Origin: Acidimicrobiia bacterium
GTDB lineage: Bacteria > Acidobacteriota > Vicinamibacteria > Vicinamibacterales > SCN-69-37
DNA: 64,000 bases
Direction of reading: 5' to 3'
Assembly (NCBI GenBank): GCA_016871335.1
Contig: VFZF01000001.1
Span: 210,272-274,271 of the forward strand
Shown here one piece after another: positions 15,964 to 23,814 of the stretch. Made by a program: the position numbers and the translations under genes. The notes under the pieces are model-generated. The model ran no database searches. It was not told where the DNA came from and saw only the letters and a list, made by a program, of their open reading frames with translations. The first letter of the stretch is position 1. Every line of letters begins with the position of its first letter.

Positions 15964-17389
15964 GACGCGCGACGACGCGTTCTTTCCCGACCAGCTCCAG
16001 CACTTCGAACAGGCCCGGACTCACCGCCTGCCCCGTCACCGCGACGCGTGTGCCGTGAATCAGAATGCCCGCCTTGATGCCTCGAGCCTCGGCGACTGAT
16101 CGCAAGGCCGCCTCTGTCGCTGCGGGTTCCAGGGAGGGCAGCTCAGCCACGACCGCCGCCCACGCGAGCAGACGCTCACGCACGTCGGGGCCCGAAAGAT
16201 GTTTGGCGACCGCCGCCTCGTCGTACACCACGTCGTCGAGCAGGAACGCCCGCAGGGGCGCGATCAGGTCTGCGAGCTTGCGTGCACGCGGCTTCAGCAG
16301 ATCCAGCACCCGACTGACCCATTCGAACTCGGTGTTGAGCAACGTGTCGCGCCACTGTCCGGCGAGGCGGAGCTCCGTCTGCAGTCGATGCAGCACATCG
16401 TCATTCGACAATCGGATGATGTGCTGCTGGTTGAACCAGTCGAGTTTCTCGGTGTTGAACACGGCGTTGCCGCCGCTGATGCCGTCGAGCGTGAAACGCT
16501 CGATCAGCTCGTCGCGACTGTAGAGTTCCTGATTGCCTCCTGGGGACCAGCCGAGGAGCGCGAGGAAATTAATCATCGCCTCCGGCAGGTACCCCTGCGT
16601 CTCGTAGTCGCCGACCGCGGTGGCGCCGTGCCGCTTGCTCAAGCGCTTCTTGTCAGGACCGAGAATCAGCGGAACGTGCGCGAACTCCGGGACCGGTGCG
16701 CCAAGGGCTTCGTAGAGCAGGACCTGTTTGGGGGTGTTCGAGATGTGATCGTCGCCTCGCACCACCTGCGTAATTTCCATTTCCACGTCGTCGACCACGA
16801 CCGAGAGGTGGTAGGTCGGGAAGCCGTCGGAGCGGATGATCACGAAATCGTCGATGTGTTCGCGCGCGAACTCGATGTGACCACGGACGAGATCGGTGAA
16901 CGATGTGGTGCCGGCCGGGACAAGAAAGCGAACAGCCCTGGGCGTCCCAGCCGCTTCCCGCGCGGCGATGTCTTCCACGGACAGTGCCTTGCACGTCCGG
17001 TCGTAGCTCCATGCGGATCCTGCGGCCTCTGCGGCATCACGTTTGGCCTTGAGGTCGGCCGGGCGGCAATAGCAGAAGTACGCGTGGCCTGAAGCCACCA
17101 GCCGGTCTGCGGCCGCCCGGTATTTGTCGAGCCGTTCGGTTTGGAAGTACGGGCCGTGCGGGCCACCGACGCCGGGCCCTTCGTCCCACGTCAAACCCAA
17201 CCACGTCAGGCTGCTGAGGATTCCGCTGACCATGTCGTCAGAGGAGCGCGCGACATCGGTGTCTTCGATCCGAAGGATGAATGTGCCGCCGTGCCGGCGC
17301 GCGTACAACCAATTGAACAGCGCCGTCCTTGCCCCGCCAACGTGCAGGTAACCAGTGGGCGACGGCGCAAATCTCACACGAGGCGGCAT
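15929..17389 (-). CDS. gltX: Glutamyl-tRNA synthetase
   Basis: The 486-residue class I enzyme carries the HIGH-type motif in RFAPSPTGYLHVGGARTALFNWLY (residues 5-28) and the KMSKS-type motif KKRLSKRHGATAVGDY near residue 243. It charges tRNA-Glu, and in organisms with an amidotransferase possibly tRNA-Gln; only tRNA-Gln is seen here, so specificity is open. ATG 17389 (MPPRVRFAPSP) is clearly the start and has TACAAT 6 nt upstream. The C-terminal end overlaps the chlorite-dismutase-like gene tail to tail. Confidence 0.97.
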   Translation of the reverse strand: MPPRVRFAPSPTGYLHVGGARTALFNWLYARRHGGTFILRIEDTDVARSSDDMVSGILSSLTWLGLTWDEGPGVGGPHGPYFQTERLDKYRAAADRLVASGHAYFCYCRPADLKAKRDAAEAAGSAWSYDRTCKALSVEDIAAREAAGTPRAVRFLVPAGTTSFTDLVRGHIEFAREHIDDFVIIRSDGFPTYHLSVVVDDVEMEITQVVRGDDHISNTPKQVLLYEALGAPVPEFAHVPLILGPDKKRLSKRHGATAVGDYETQGYLPEAMINFLALLGWSPGGNQELYSRDELIERFTLDGISGGNAVFNTEKLDWFNQQHIIRLSNDDVLHRLQTELRLAGQWRDTLLNTEFEWVSRVLDLLKPRARKLADLIAPLRAFLLDDVVYDEAAVAKHLSGPDVRERLLAWAAVVAELPSLEPAATEAALRSVAEARGIKAGILIHGTRVAVTGQAVSPGLFEVLELVGKERVVARLTSAANGVPAR

Positions 17390-17395
17390 CTGGCG

Positions 17396-17401
17396 ATTGT
17401 A
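17396..17401 (-). promoter_or_regulatory. -10-like hexamer TACAAT before gltX
   Basis: TACAAT lies exactly 6 nt before the gltX ATG with no Shine-Dalgarno sequence, consistent with leaderless transcription. Confidence 0.5.
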
Positions 17402-17414
17402 TCCGGCGCGCCAC

Positions 17415-17441
17415 GTAGAGCGCACTGAAGTTGAGTGCGCC
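17415..17441 (+). repeat. GTAG-headed REP element
   Basis: GTAG head followed by stem AGCGCACT/AGTGCGCC with one mismatched closing pair and loop GAAGTTG. Its arms differ from the sister copies at paired positions. Confidence 0.85.
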
Positions 17442-17463
17442 GATTACGCGCGCCCTGCATGTT

Positions 17464-17490
17464 GACGCGCTCAAAATCAGCGCGTCCTAC
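17464..17490 (-). repeat. GTAG-headed REP element supplying the arsC stop codon
   Basis: On the minus strand: GTAG head, arms GACGCGCT/AGCGCGTC, loop GATTTTG. The TAG in the head (17487-17489) is the stop codon of arsC. Confidence 0.9.
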
Positions 17491-17915
17491 TGCGGGTCCT
17501 GCAGCAGTCCCCTCTCTTTCCCAAACGCTTCGAGTCGGGCGCGCAGCATGTCGCGGACGTCGCGGAACCGCTGCAACGCCCGGTCGGGCGGCGCGCCGAC
17601 GGGATCAGGGTGAGGCCAGTGCAGTCGCTCGACGCGGCCCGGATAGACGGGACACACCTCTTCGGCGCACAACGTGATCACGATGTCGATGGAATCGGCC
17701 GGGATGTCGTCCACGAGCTTGGACGACTGCCCGGTCGCGTCGATGCCGAGTTCTCCCAGTGCCGCGATCGCGTGCGGGTTGACGCGTGTTGGCGCGCTTC
17801 CAGCGCTCTGGACGATGGCGCGGGCGCCGAAGAGGTGGCGCGCCAACCCCTCGGCCATTTGACTACGGGCGGAGTTCGCCACGCAGAGGCACAAGAGCCG
17901 CACCGGCGCAGACAT
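17487..17915 (-). CDS. arsC: Arsenate reductase, low-molecular-weight phosphatase type
   Basis: The 142-residue enzyme has the phosphatase-type loop CVANSARS (Cys11, Arg17 of the CX5R motif) near the N-terminus and two further cysteines in [13 protein letters not shown] (Cys83, Cys88), as in thioredoxin-linked ArsC, followed by LHWPHPDP. It reduces arsenate to arsenite in the cytoplasm. ATG 17915 shares its A with the TGA of arsM, so the two genes are translationally coupled. The stop codon comes from a REP head. The spacing of the second cysteine pair (four residues between) is tighter than in Bacillus ArsC. Confidence 0.9.
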   Translation of the reverse strand: MSAPVRLLCLCVANSARSQMAEGLARHLFGARAIVQSAGSAPTRVNPHAIAALGELGIDATGQSSKLVDDIPADSIDIVITLCAEEVCPVYPGRVERLHWPHPDPVGAPPDRALQRFRDVRDMLRARLEAFGKERGLLQDPQ

Positions 17916-18733
17916 CAAGCTCCGTGCGCGCGTTTGGTGGCCCGGACAAACGCGCTGCCGAACGCGCCATCCACATGGGAGGCGATGGCGTCGGCATCGA
18001 GGCCAGCGTCGGTGAGGAAGGTCTTTGCGTCAGCCGAGCGGTACTCGCGGACCAACTCAATATTGATGTCGCTGAACCCGGCGTTCTGCAACTTCGCGCG
18101 GAAGTCGTCTTCGTGCAGGGCGCCCGCCACGCAGCCGATCCAGAGCTCAACGTTGCGGCGGATCTCGACGGGAATGTCGCGCCGTCGCGACACCACATCC
18201 GAGACGGCGAAACGACCGCCGGGCTTGAGCACACGGAACGCCTCGGCGAGCACGAGGTCCTTGTCGGCGGACAGATTGATGACGCAGTTTGAAATGACGA
18301 CGTCCACGCTGTTGTCGGGCAGCGGGATTTCTTCAATGTGTCCCTGCAGGAACTCGACGTTGGTGGCGCCGGCTTTGCGCGCATTCTCGCGGGCCAGCGA
18401 CAACATCTCGTCCGTCATGTCGAGGCCGTAGACCTTGCCGGTGGGGCCGACTCGCTTCGCGGACAACAACACGTCGATGCCGCCGCCCGACCCAAGGTCG
18501 AGCACGGTCTCGCCCGCGTTCAGAGTGGCCAGCGCCGTGGGATTGCCACAACCAAGCGACGCCAGCACGGCCTGTTCGGGCAGGTCGTCCGTCTGCAGGG
18601 CGTCGTACAAGTCACTACTGATGGGGTCGCCGCAGCCGCATTCGCCGGGGCCACAGGTGGCGGAGCCGCCCTTGGCGACGTTCTCGGCAAGGGATCCATA
18701 ACGTTTTTTGACGGTGAGGGTGAGATTCTCCAT
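17915..18733 (-). CDS. arsM: Arsenite S-adenosylmethionine methyltransferase
   Basis: The 272-residue protein shows the ArsM pattern: a Cys-rich N-terminus ([11 protein letters not shown]), [10 protein letters not shown] with Cys62, the SAM motif [31 protein letters not shown] with Cys150, and [11 protein letters not shown] with Cys201. Three cysteines at these positions correspond to the arsenite-binding cysteines of characterised ArsM. It methylates arsenite to less toxic or volatile forms. It precedes arsC with a 1-nt overlap, so arsenate reduction and methylation are probably coexpressed. No ArsR-type regulator is adjacent. Confidence 0.93.
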   Translation of the reverse strand: MENLTLTVKKRYGSLAENVAKGGSATCGPGECGCGDPISSDLYDALQTDDLPEQAVLASLGCGNPTALATLNAGETVLDLGSGGGIDVLLSAKRVGPTGKVYGLDMTDEMLSLARENARKAGATNVEFLQGHIEEIPLPDNSVDVVISNCVINLSADKDLVLAEAFRVLKPGGRFAVSDVVSRRRDIPVEIRRNVELWIGCVAGALHEDDFRAKLQNAGFSDINIELVREYRSADAKTFLTDAGLDADAIASHVDGAFGSAFVRATKRAHGA

Positions 18734-18813
18734 ATGCGTTTAGTCGAATGTAACGCTGGCCTCGTGTCGCGCTGCCGGACGTAGTACGCTATCGTTGTTC
18801 GTTCGCTGTGCGG

Positions 18814-18907
18814 GGTGAGGTGGCTGAGTGGCCGAAAGCGGCGGTTTGCTAAACCGTTGTACGGGCTTAAACCCGTACCCAGGGTTCGAATCCCTGCCTC
18901 ACCGCCA
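18814..18907 (+). tRNA. tRNA-Ser (anticodon GCT)
   Basis: A class II tRNA: acceptor GGTGAGG/CCTCACC, anticodon stem around TTTGCTAAA (anticodon GCT), a long variable arm (GTACGGGC...GTAC), TTCGAAT loop, discriminator G and an encoded CCA. Confidence 0.95.
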
Positions 18908-19021
18908 ACCTTTGCTAAACGCTCGCTACGCTCGCAGCTCCGGTTGGCTGCGCCAGGCGAGCGCGCGCAAAGGTTGCCCACCGAAGCCGCGACCGTAGGG
19001 AGCGCTTGGCGGAGGCGGGCC
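18908..19021 (+). repeat. Palindromic element abutting tRNA-Ser(GCT)
   Basis: It begins directly after the CCA. An outer stem (ACCTTTG/CAAAGGT) closes a hairpin that includes CGCTCGCTACGCTCGCAGC; a second part contains CCGAAGC; the far end reads TTGGCGGAGGCGG. The same near and far ends follow tRNA-Ser(TGA) at 27124-27296, where the outer stem is changed at both partners. Confidence 0.85.
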
Positions 19022-19035
19022 ACAATCCCAGCGGA

Positions 19036-19371
19036 CTACGCCTTCTTCTCGCGCAGCCTGTTGATCTGGCGCACCACCAGGAAGATCGAAAACGCGATCA
19101 CGAAGAACTCGACCACCGTGTTGATGAACGCGCCATAGGCCAGCACCGGGCCGGCGACACGCGCCTCCGCCAGGGTGGCAAACTGGCCGCCGCCAAGCGC
19201 CAGGAACCGGTTTGAGAAGTCAGCCCCGCCGGTCAACATGCCCACCAACGGCATGATCACGTCGGCAACCAGCGAATTGACGATCTTGCCAAAGGCGGCC
19301 CCAATCACCACACCCACGGCCAGATCGATGGCATTCCCCTGATTCACAAACTGCTTGAATTCACTGAACAT
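19036..19371 (-). CDS. mscL: Large-conductance mechanosensitive channel
   Basis: The 111-residue protein matches MscL: N-terminal helix [27 protein letters not shown], the pore-lining segment [18 protein letters not shown], and a second helix [22 protein letters not shown] ending in a short charged tail. It opens under osmotic down-shock to release solutes. It is shorter than the E. coli protein (136 residues), mainly in the loop and the C-terminal bundle. A strong GGGAGGG lies before ATG 19371. Confidence 0.97.
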   Translation of the reverse strand: MFSEFKQFVNQGNAIDLAVGVVIGAAFGKIVNSLVADVIMPLVGMLTGGADFSNRFLALGGGQFATLAEARVAGPVLAYGAFINTVVEFFVIAFSIFLVVRQINRLREKKA

Positions 19372-19416
19372 GGCGCCCTCCCGAACTTGCGGACTGCGGA
19401 CGGATCCTACCCCGGA

Positions 19417-19422
19417 TACACT
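19417..19422 (+). promoter_or_regulatory. -10-like hexamer TACACT before the CNNM pair
   Basis: TACACT ends 8 nt before ATG 19431 and no ribosome binding site intervenes. Confidence 0.45.
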
Positions 19423-19430
19423 AATAGCGA

Positions 19431-20465
19431 ATGTCAGCGGCCGTCTGGACGGTCATCCTCGTCCTTATTCTGATCAACGCGCTCTACGTGGCGGCTGAAT
19501 TTGCGGCCGTCGGCGTGCGGCGGAGCCGCATCAGACAACTGGCCGATGAGGGTCACTGGCTGGCCAAGTCCCTGCTCCCGGTCGTGGACGATGGCGTCGC
19601 GCTTGACCGCTACGTCGGCATCTCACAAATCGGCATCACCCTCTCGAGCCTGATCCTCGGCGCATTTGCGCAGGCGACGGTGGCCGTGGCCCTGGCACCC
19701 ATGCTGGCCGCCTGGTTTCAGTGGGACAGCGAAACCGCAACGTCAACAGCCGCCATCTCCGTGCTCCTGACGCTGACCGTCGCGCAGGTGGTGCTCGGCG
19801 AGCTCGTGCCGAAATCCCTCGCCCTCCAACTGCCGACACAGGTCGCGCTCGCCACCGTGCTGCCGATGCGCTGGTCCCTCGCCGTGTTCAGGCCCCTGCT
19901 GGCCCTGGTGAATGGGTCGGCCACCACAGTGCTGCGCTGGGCGGGAATGGGTGGAGCCAGCCACCGCCACATCCACTCCCCTGATGAGATCGAAATGTTG
20001 CTCGTCGAGAGCCGCGACGGCGGACTCCTCGAACCCGACGAGCAGCACCGGCTGCATCGCGCACTCAGGCTCGGCGTGCGCACCGCACGCGACCTCATGG
20101 TGCCGCTCGAGAAATTGACGATGCTGCGGGATGACACGCCGTGGCCGGAGGTCGTGCGTGTCGTGGCAGCGAGCCCGTTCAGCCGCCTGCCGATCTACCG
20201 GAATACCCCCGACAACATCATCGGCACCCTGCGCGTCAAAGACCTCCTGCATCACTACGTGCTCGAAGGCGAGCCTCCGGCACTCGGCTCCCTGGTGCGC
20301 CCCCTGGCGCGCGTGGCGCAGACACTGCCGGCTGATCGCGTCATTGCCCTGCTCCGCGAACGACGCGTGCACCAGGCCGTCGTGACCGCCGACGACGATC
20401 GCGTGGTGGGCTTGATCACGATTCAGGATGTGCTCGCCGAATTCCTCGGAGAGGCCCGCAAATGA
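19431..20465 (+). CDS. CNNM/CorC family protein (DUF21 plus CBS domains)
   Basis: The 344-residue membrane protein has a DUF21 transmembrane module (residues 1-180; [20 protein letters not shown] and [13 protein letters not shown] are family marks) followed by a CBS pair (about 210-340; [11 protein letters not shown] and [17 protein letters not shown]). It lacks the C-terminal CorC_HlyC domain found in its neighbour. Proteins of this kind move or regulate magnesium or cobalt at the inner membrane. ATG 19431; its stop overlaps the next start as ATGA. Confidence 0.88.
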   Translation: MSAAVWTVILVLILINALYVAAEFAAVGVRRSRIRQLADEGHWLAKSLLPVVDDGVALDRYVGISQIGITLSSLILGAFAQATVAVALAPMLAAWFQWDSETATSTAAISVLLTLTVAQVVLGELVPKSLALQLPTQVALATVLPMRWSLAVFRPLLALVNGSATTVLRWAGMGGASHRHIHSPDEIEMLLVESRDGGLLEPDEQHRLHRALRLGVRTARDLMVPLEKLTMLRDDTPWPEVVRVVAASPFSRLPIYRNTPDNIIGTLRVKDLLHHYVLEGEPPALGSLVRPLARVAQTLPADRVIALLRERRVHQAVVTADDDRVVGLITIQDVLAEFLGEARK

Positions 20466-21751
20466 TCGTGGTCCTCATTGTCGCGCTGCTGCTCCTCGCG
20501 AACGCGCTGTTCGTGGCGGCCGAGTTTGCGATCGTGGCCGTTCCAAGAACGTCGGTGGAGCGTCGCGCGAATCTCGGCGAACGCCTGTCGGTGCGGCTTC
20601 TGGCACTGCTGATGTCGGCGCAGGCGCGTGACCGGTTCATTGCGACAGCCCAACTGGGGATTACCGTCGCGAGTCTGGGGCTCGGCATGTATGGCGAGCA
20701 CACCCTGGCGGTGTGGCTTGAGCCGCGCCTGGAGTTTCTCGGAGACGCGAGATGGCTATCGGCCCACGGTGCCGCCAGCACCATCGCCATCGCGACCCTC
20801 ACCTACCTGCACATCTTTCTTGGCGAGATGATTCCGAAGGCGCTCGCGCTCAGCCACGCCGAGGGGACGGTCCGCGCGGTGTTCTGGCCGATGCGCGTGT
20901 TGCTGTTTGTGTTCTATCCCTTTGTGGTTGGCCTCGATGCCCTCGGCGCTGCATTCCTGCGGGCGGTGGGTATCAAGCGGCAGAAACAGACGCGCGAAGA
21001 GTCGTACTCGCCGGAAGAGCTCCAGATGATCGTCGAGCAGAGCGAAGCCGGAGGCGTGCTGGGTTCCGAAGCCGGCAAGCTTGTGCGCGAGCTGTTTGAG
21101 TTCGGCGACATGACGGCCGGCGAGATCATGGTCCCCCGCGTGCGTGTGGTGGGCATTCCGGTCGGGGCCTCACCTGCCGACGTCCGGCGACTCCTCCTGA
21201 CCCACCGCCACACCCGCTATCCCGTCTACGACGGCGACCTCGATCACATCGTCGGCATGTTGCACGTGAAGGATCTTCTGCGCCGGCTGATCCTCGAGGA
21301 GCACATCGGACCGTCCGACGTGCGGTCGATTCCTGTGGTGCCGGAAACAAGCTCGCTTGATGACGTGTTGTCGACCATGCAGCGCGCCCATGCACATATG
21401 GCCGTGGTGATCGATGAACACGGCGGCACGGCGGGCGTGTTGAGCCTGGAGGATCTCGCGGAGGAAGTCGTCGGAGAAATCGACGAAGGAGTGCCCACGG
21501 CGCCGAACCTCATCCGGACGTCGGACACGTCGGCGCGGGTGGCCGGCACACTGCGGCTCGACGAGTTGGGCCATGCGTTTAACGTCGACCTCGAACACGA
21601 CGACGTCGACAGTGTGAGTGGCCTGGTGATGGCGCTGGTCGACCGGCCGCCCGTGGTCGGTGACATGGTCGAGTACGGACAATTTCGCTTCACCGTGTCC
21701 TCAGTGTCCGGACACGGCGCAAAGGAAGTCCAAGTCGAATACCTCGGATAG
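20462..21751 (+). CDS. CNNM/CorC family protein (DUF21, CBS, CorC_HlyC)
   Basis: The 429-residue paralogue of the previous gene carries DUF21 (NALFVAAEFAIVAVPRTSVE, FLGEMIPKALALSHAE), a CBS pair (ITVPRV-type hinge EIMVPRVRVVGI, then HIVGMLHVKDLLRR and VVIDEHGGTAGVLSLEDLAEEVVGEI) and a CorC_HlyC domain at the end ([32 protein letters not shown]). This is the full arrangement of bacterial magnesium-efflux CNNM proteins. The 4-nt overlap suggests the two form a heteromer or act together. Confidence 0.9.
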   Translation: MIVVLIVALLLLANALFVAAEFAIVAVPRTSVERRANLGERLSVRLLALLMSAQARDRFIATAQLGITVASLGLGMYGEHTLAVWLEPRLEFLGDARWLSAHGAASTIAIATLTYLHIFLGEMIPKALALSHAEGTVRAVFWPMRVLLFVFYPFVVGLDALGAAFLRAVGIKRQKQTREESYSPEELQMIVEQSEAGGVLGSEAGKLVRELFEFGDMTAGEIMVPRVRVVGIPVGASPADVRRLLLTHRHTRYPVYDGDLDHIVGMLHVKDLLRRLILEEHIGPSDVRSIPVVPETSSLDDVLSTMQRAHAHMAVVIDEHGGTAGVLSLEDLAEEVVGEIDEGVPTAPNLIRTSDTSARVAGTLRLDELGHAFNVDLEHDDVDSVSGLVMALVDRPPVVGDMVEYGQFRFTVSSVSGHGAKEVQVEYLG

Positions 21752-21754
21752 ACT
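21749..21754 (+). promoter_or_regulatory. -10-like hexamer TAGACT before the M13 peptidase
   Basis: TAGACT lies 6 nt before ATG 21761 and overlaps the stop codon of the preceding gene; no Shine-Dalgarno sequence is present. Confidence 0.45.
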
Positions 21755-21760
21755 AGGGGC

Positions 21761-23782
21761 ATGCGCCTCAGGATTCTCTCTCTCGCAGTCGCCGCTGTTT
21801 GCCTCGTTTCACAGGTCTCCGCGCAGCGCCCGACCTCCGGCCTTGATCTGACGACATTTGATCGGAGTGTCCGGCCACAAGACGATCTGTTCCGCTTTGT
21901 GAATGGCGGATGGCTGACAAAGACGGAGATTCCGGCCGACCGACCCATCGCCGGCACGTTTGTGCAGCTCTCGGACAAGGCGGAGGCGGATCTCTACGCG
22001 ATCATCGAACGGCTCGCTGGAGATCCCAACAAGAAGCCAGGTTCAATTGCACAGCAGGTGGGCGATCTCTTCGCGAGCTTCTCGAATGAAGCACGCATCA
22101 ACACACTGGGCGCCTCGCCACTGAAGCCAGCGTTTGATCGGATTGACGCGATCACCACACCCGCGGAACTGGCGCGTGTGATCGGCGAGCTGTCGGTCAT
22201 CGGCCTGCCGGGCCCGGTCGGCGGATTTGTCAATGCGGACGCCGGTGACCCCACCAAGGTCGCGTTGTATCTCTTCCAGGGCGGCACGACCCTGCCCGAC
22301 CGCGACTACTACCTGCTCGACGAACCGAAGTTCGTGGAGATTCGCGCGAAGTATCTCGAGTACCTGCAGACGTCGTTCACACTCGCAGGGCGTCCCGATC
22401 CCGCCGGCACAGCGAAGGCGGTGCTCGGGCTTGAGACGGAACTCGCGAAGATTCAGTGGACGCAGGTCGAGAGCCGCGATGCCGTCAAGACCTACAACAA
22501 GATGGCACTGTCGAAGCTCGCCACGGACATGCCGGGCTTTGACTGGATCGGCTGGGCGACGGCGCAGGGCATCGACAAGACGCCTGAAGTGGTGATTGGC
22601 CAGCCGTCGTTCTTCAAGGGTTTTGCAGCGATGGTGCCGGCCGTGCCGATGAGCACGTGGAAGTCCTGGGTGGTCGCGCAATACATCACGGCGTCGGGCG
22701 CCTATCTGAGCCAGGCGTTTGTGGATGCGCGGTTTGAATTTTTCGGCAGGACGCTGAATGGACAGCAGGCGCAGCGCCCCCGGTGGAAGCGCGGCGTGCA
22801 GGTGGTCAACAACAGCATGGGCGAAGCGCTCGGACAGCTCTACGTCGAACGCCACTTTCCGCCAAACGCGAAGCAGCGCATGGAGGCGATGATCGCCAAT
22901 CTGATCGAGGCGTATCGTCAGTCGATCACGACACTCGACTGGATGACGGAGCCCACGCGCAAGGAAGCGCTCGACAAGTTGTCGAAGTTCAAGGCGAAGA
23001 TCGGCTATCCAAATCAGTGGCGCGACTACGGCTCGCTGAAGGTCACGGCAGACGACCTGCTCGGCAACATGGAGCGTTCAGCCAGGCTCGAACACGAATA
23101 CCAGATCGGCAAGTTGCAGCGGCCGGTCGACCACGAAGAGTGGCTCATGTCGCCGCAGACGGTGAACGCGTATTACAACCCCGTCAAGAACGAGATCGTC
23201 TTCCCGGCCGCCATTCTGCAGGCGCCATTCTTCGACCTTGAGGCAGATGAGGCGGTGAATTATGGCGCGATCGGCGCCGTCATCGGCCACGAGATTGGCC
23301 ATGGCTTCGACGACCAGGGCCGGAGATTCGACGGCTCCGGTGCGCTTCGTGACTGGTGGACGCCTGCTGACGAAGCGGAATTCCAGAAGCGTGCGAAGGT
23401 GCTTGTCGACCAGTTCAACGTGCTCAGCCCATTGCCCGGAGTGACGGTGAATGGCGAGCTCACACTCGGCGAGAACATCGGGGACCTCGGCGGGCTCTCA
23501 ATCGCATACAAGGCGTGGAAGTTGTCGCTGGCCGGGAAGGCATCTCCGATGATCGATGGTTTTTCAGGTGAGCAACGGTTCTTCATGGGGTGGGCACAGG
23601 CCTGGCGCTCCAAGGCGCGCGAGCAGTATCTGCGCAACCAGGTGATGGCTGACCCGCACGCGCCTGAGCAGTTCCGCGCGAACGCGCCGCTCTCGAACAT
23701 CGACGCGTTCTACGAGGCGTTCAACGTGAGGCCTGGCGACAAGTTGTACGTCGCCCCGGAGAAGCGCGTCCGGATCTGGTAA
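21761..23782 (+). CDS. M13 family zinc metallopeptidase (PepO/neprilysin-like)
   Basis: The 673-residue protein has a signal peptide (RILSLAVAAVCLVSQVSAQ), the N-terminal M13 start RPQDDLFRFVNGGWL, the zinc motif HEIGH in IGHEIGHGFDDQGRRFD (about residue 508), and the third ligand in GENIGDLGGLSIAY. The VNAYYNPVKNEIVFPA substrate-binding segment and a C-terminal tryptophan (RVRIW) are also present. It cleaves peptides outside the cytoplasm. Length is normal for the family. It is followed by another exported peptidase, so the pair may act in extracellular protein breakdown. Confidence 0.95.
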   Translation: MRLRILSLAVAAVCLVSQVSAQRPTSGLDLTTFDRSVRPQDDLFRFVNGGWLTKTEIPADRPIAGTFVQLSDKAEADLYAIIERLAGDPNKKPGSIAQQVGDLFASFSNEARINTLGASPLKPAFDRIDAITTPAELARVIGELSVIGLPGPVGGFVNADAGDPTKVALYLFQGGTTLPDRDYYLLDEPKFVEIRAKYLEYLQTSFTLAGRPDPAGTAKAVLGLETELAKIQWTQVESRDAVKTYNKMALSKLATDMPGFDWIGWATAQGIDKTPEVVIGQPSFFKGFAAMVPAVPMSTWKSWVVAQYITASGAYLSQAFVDARFEFFGRTLNGQQAQRPRWKRGVQVVNNSMGEALGQLYVERHFPPNAKQRMEAMIANLIEAYRQSITTLDWMTEPTRKEALDKLSKFKAKIGYPNQWRDYGSLKVTADDLLGNMERSARLEHEYQIGKLQRPVDHEEWLMSPQTVNAYYNPVKNEIVFPAAILQAPFFDLEADEAVNYGAIGAVIGHEIGHGFDDQGRRFDGSGALRDWWTPADEAEFQKRAKVLVDQFNVLSPLPGVTVNGELTLGENIGDLGGLSIAYKAWKLSLAGKASPMIDGFSGEQRFFMGWAQAWRSKAREQYLRNQVMADPHAPEQFRANAPLSNIDAFYEAFNVRPGDKLYVAPEKRVRIW

Positions 23783-23814
23783 TTAGCGGTATCGTAGGGC
23801 CTCCTGGAGGCCCT

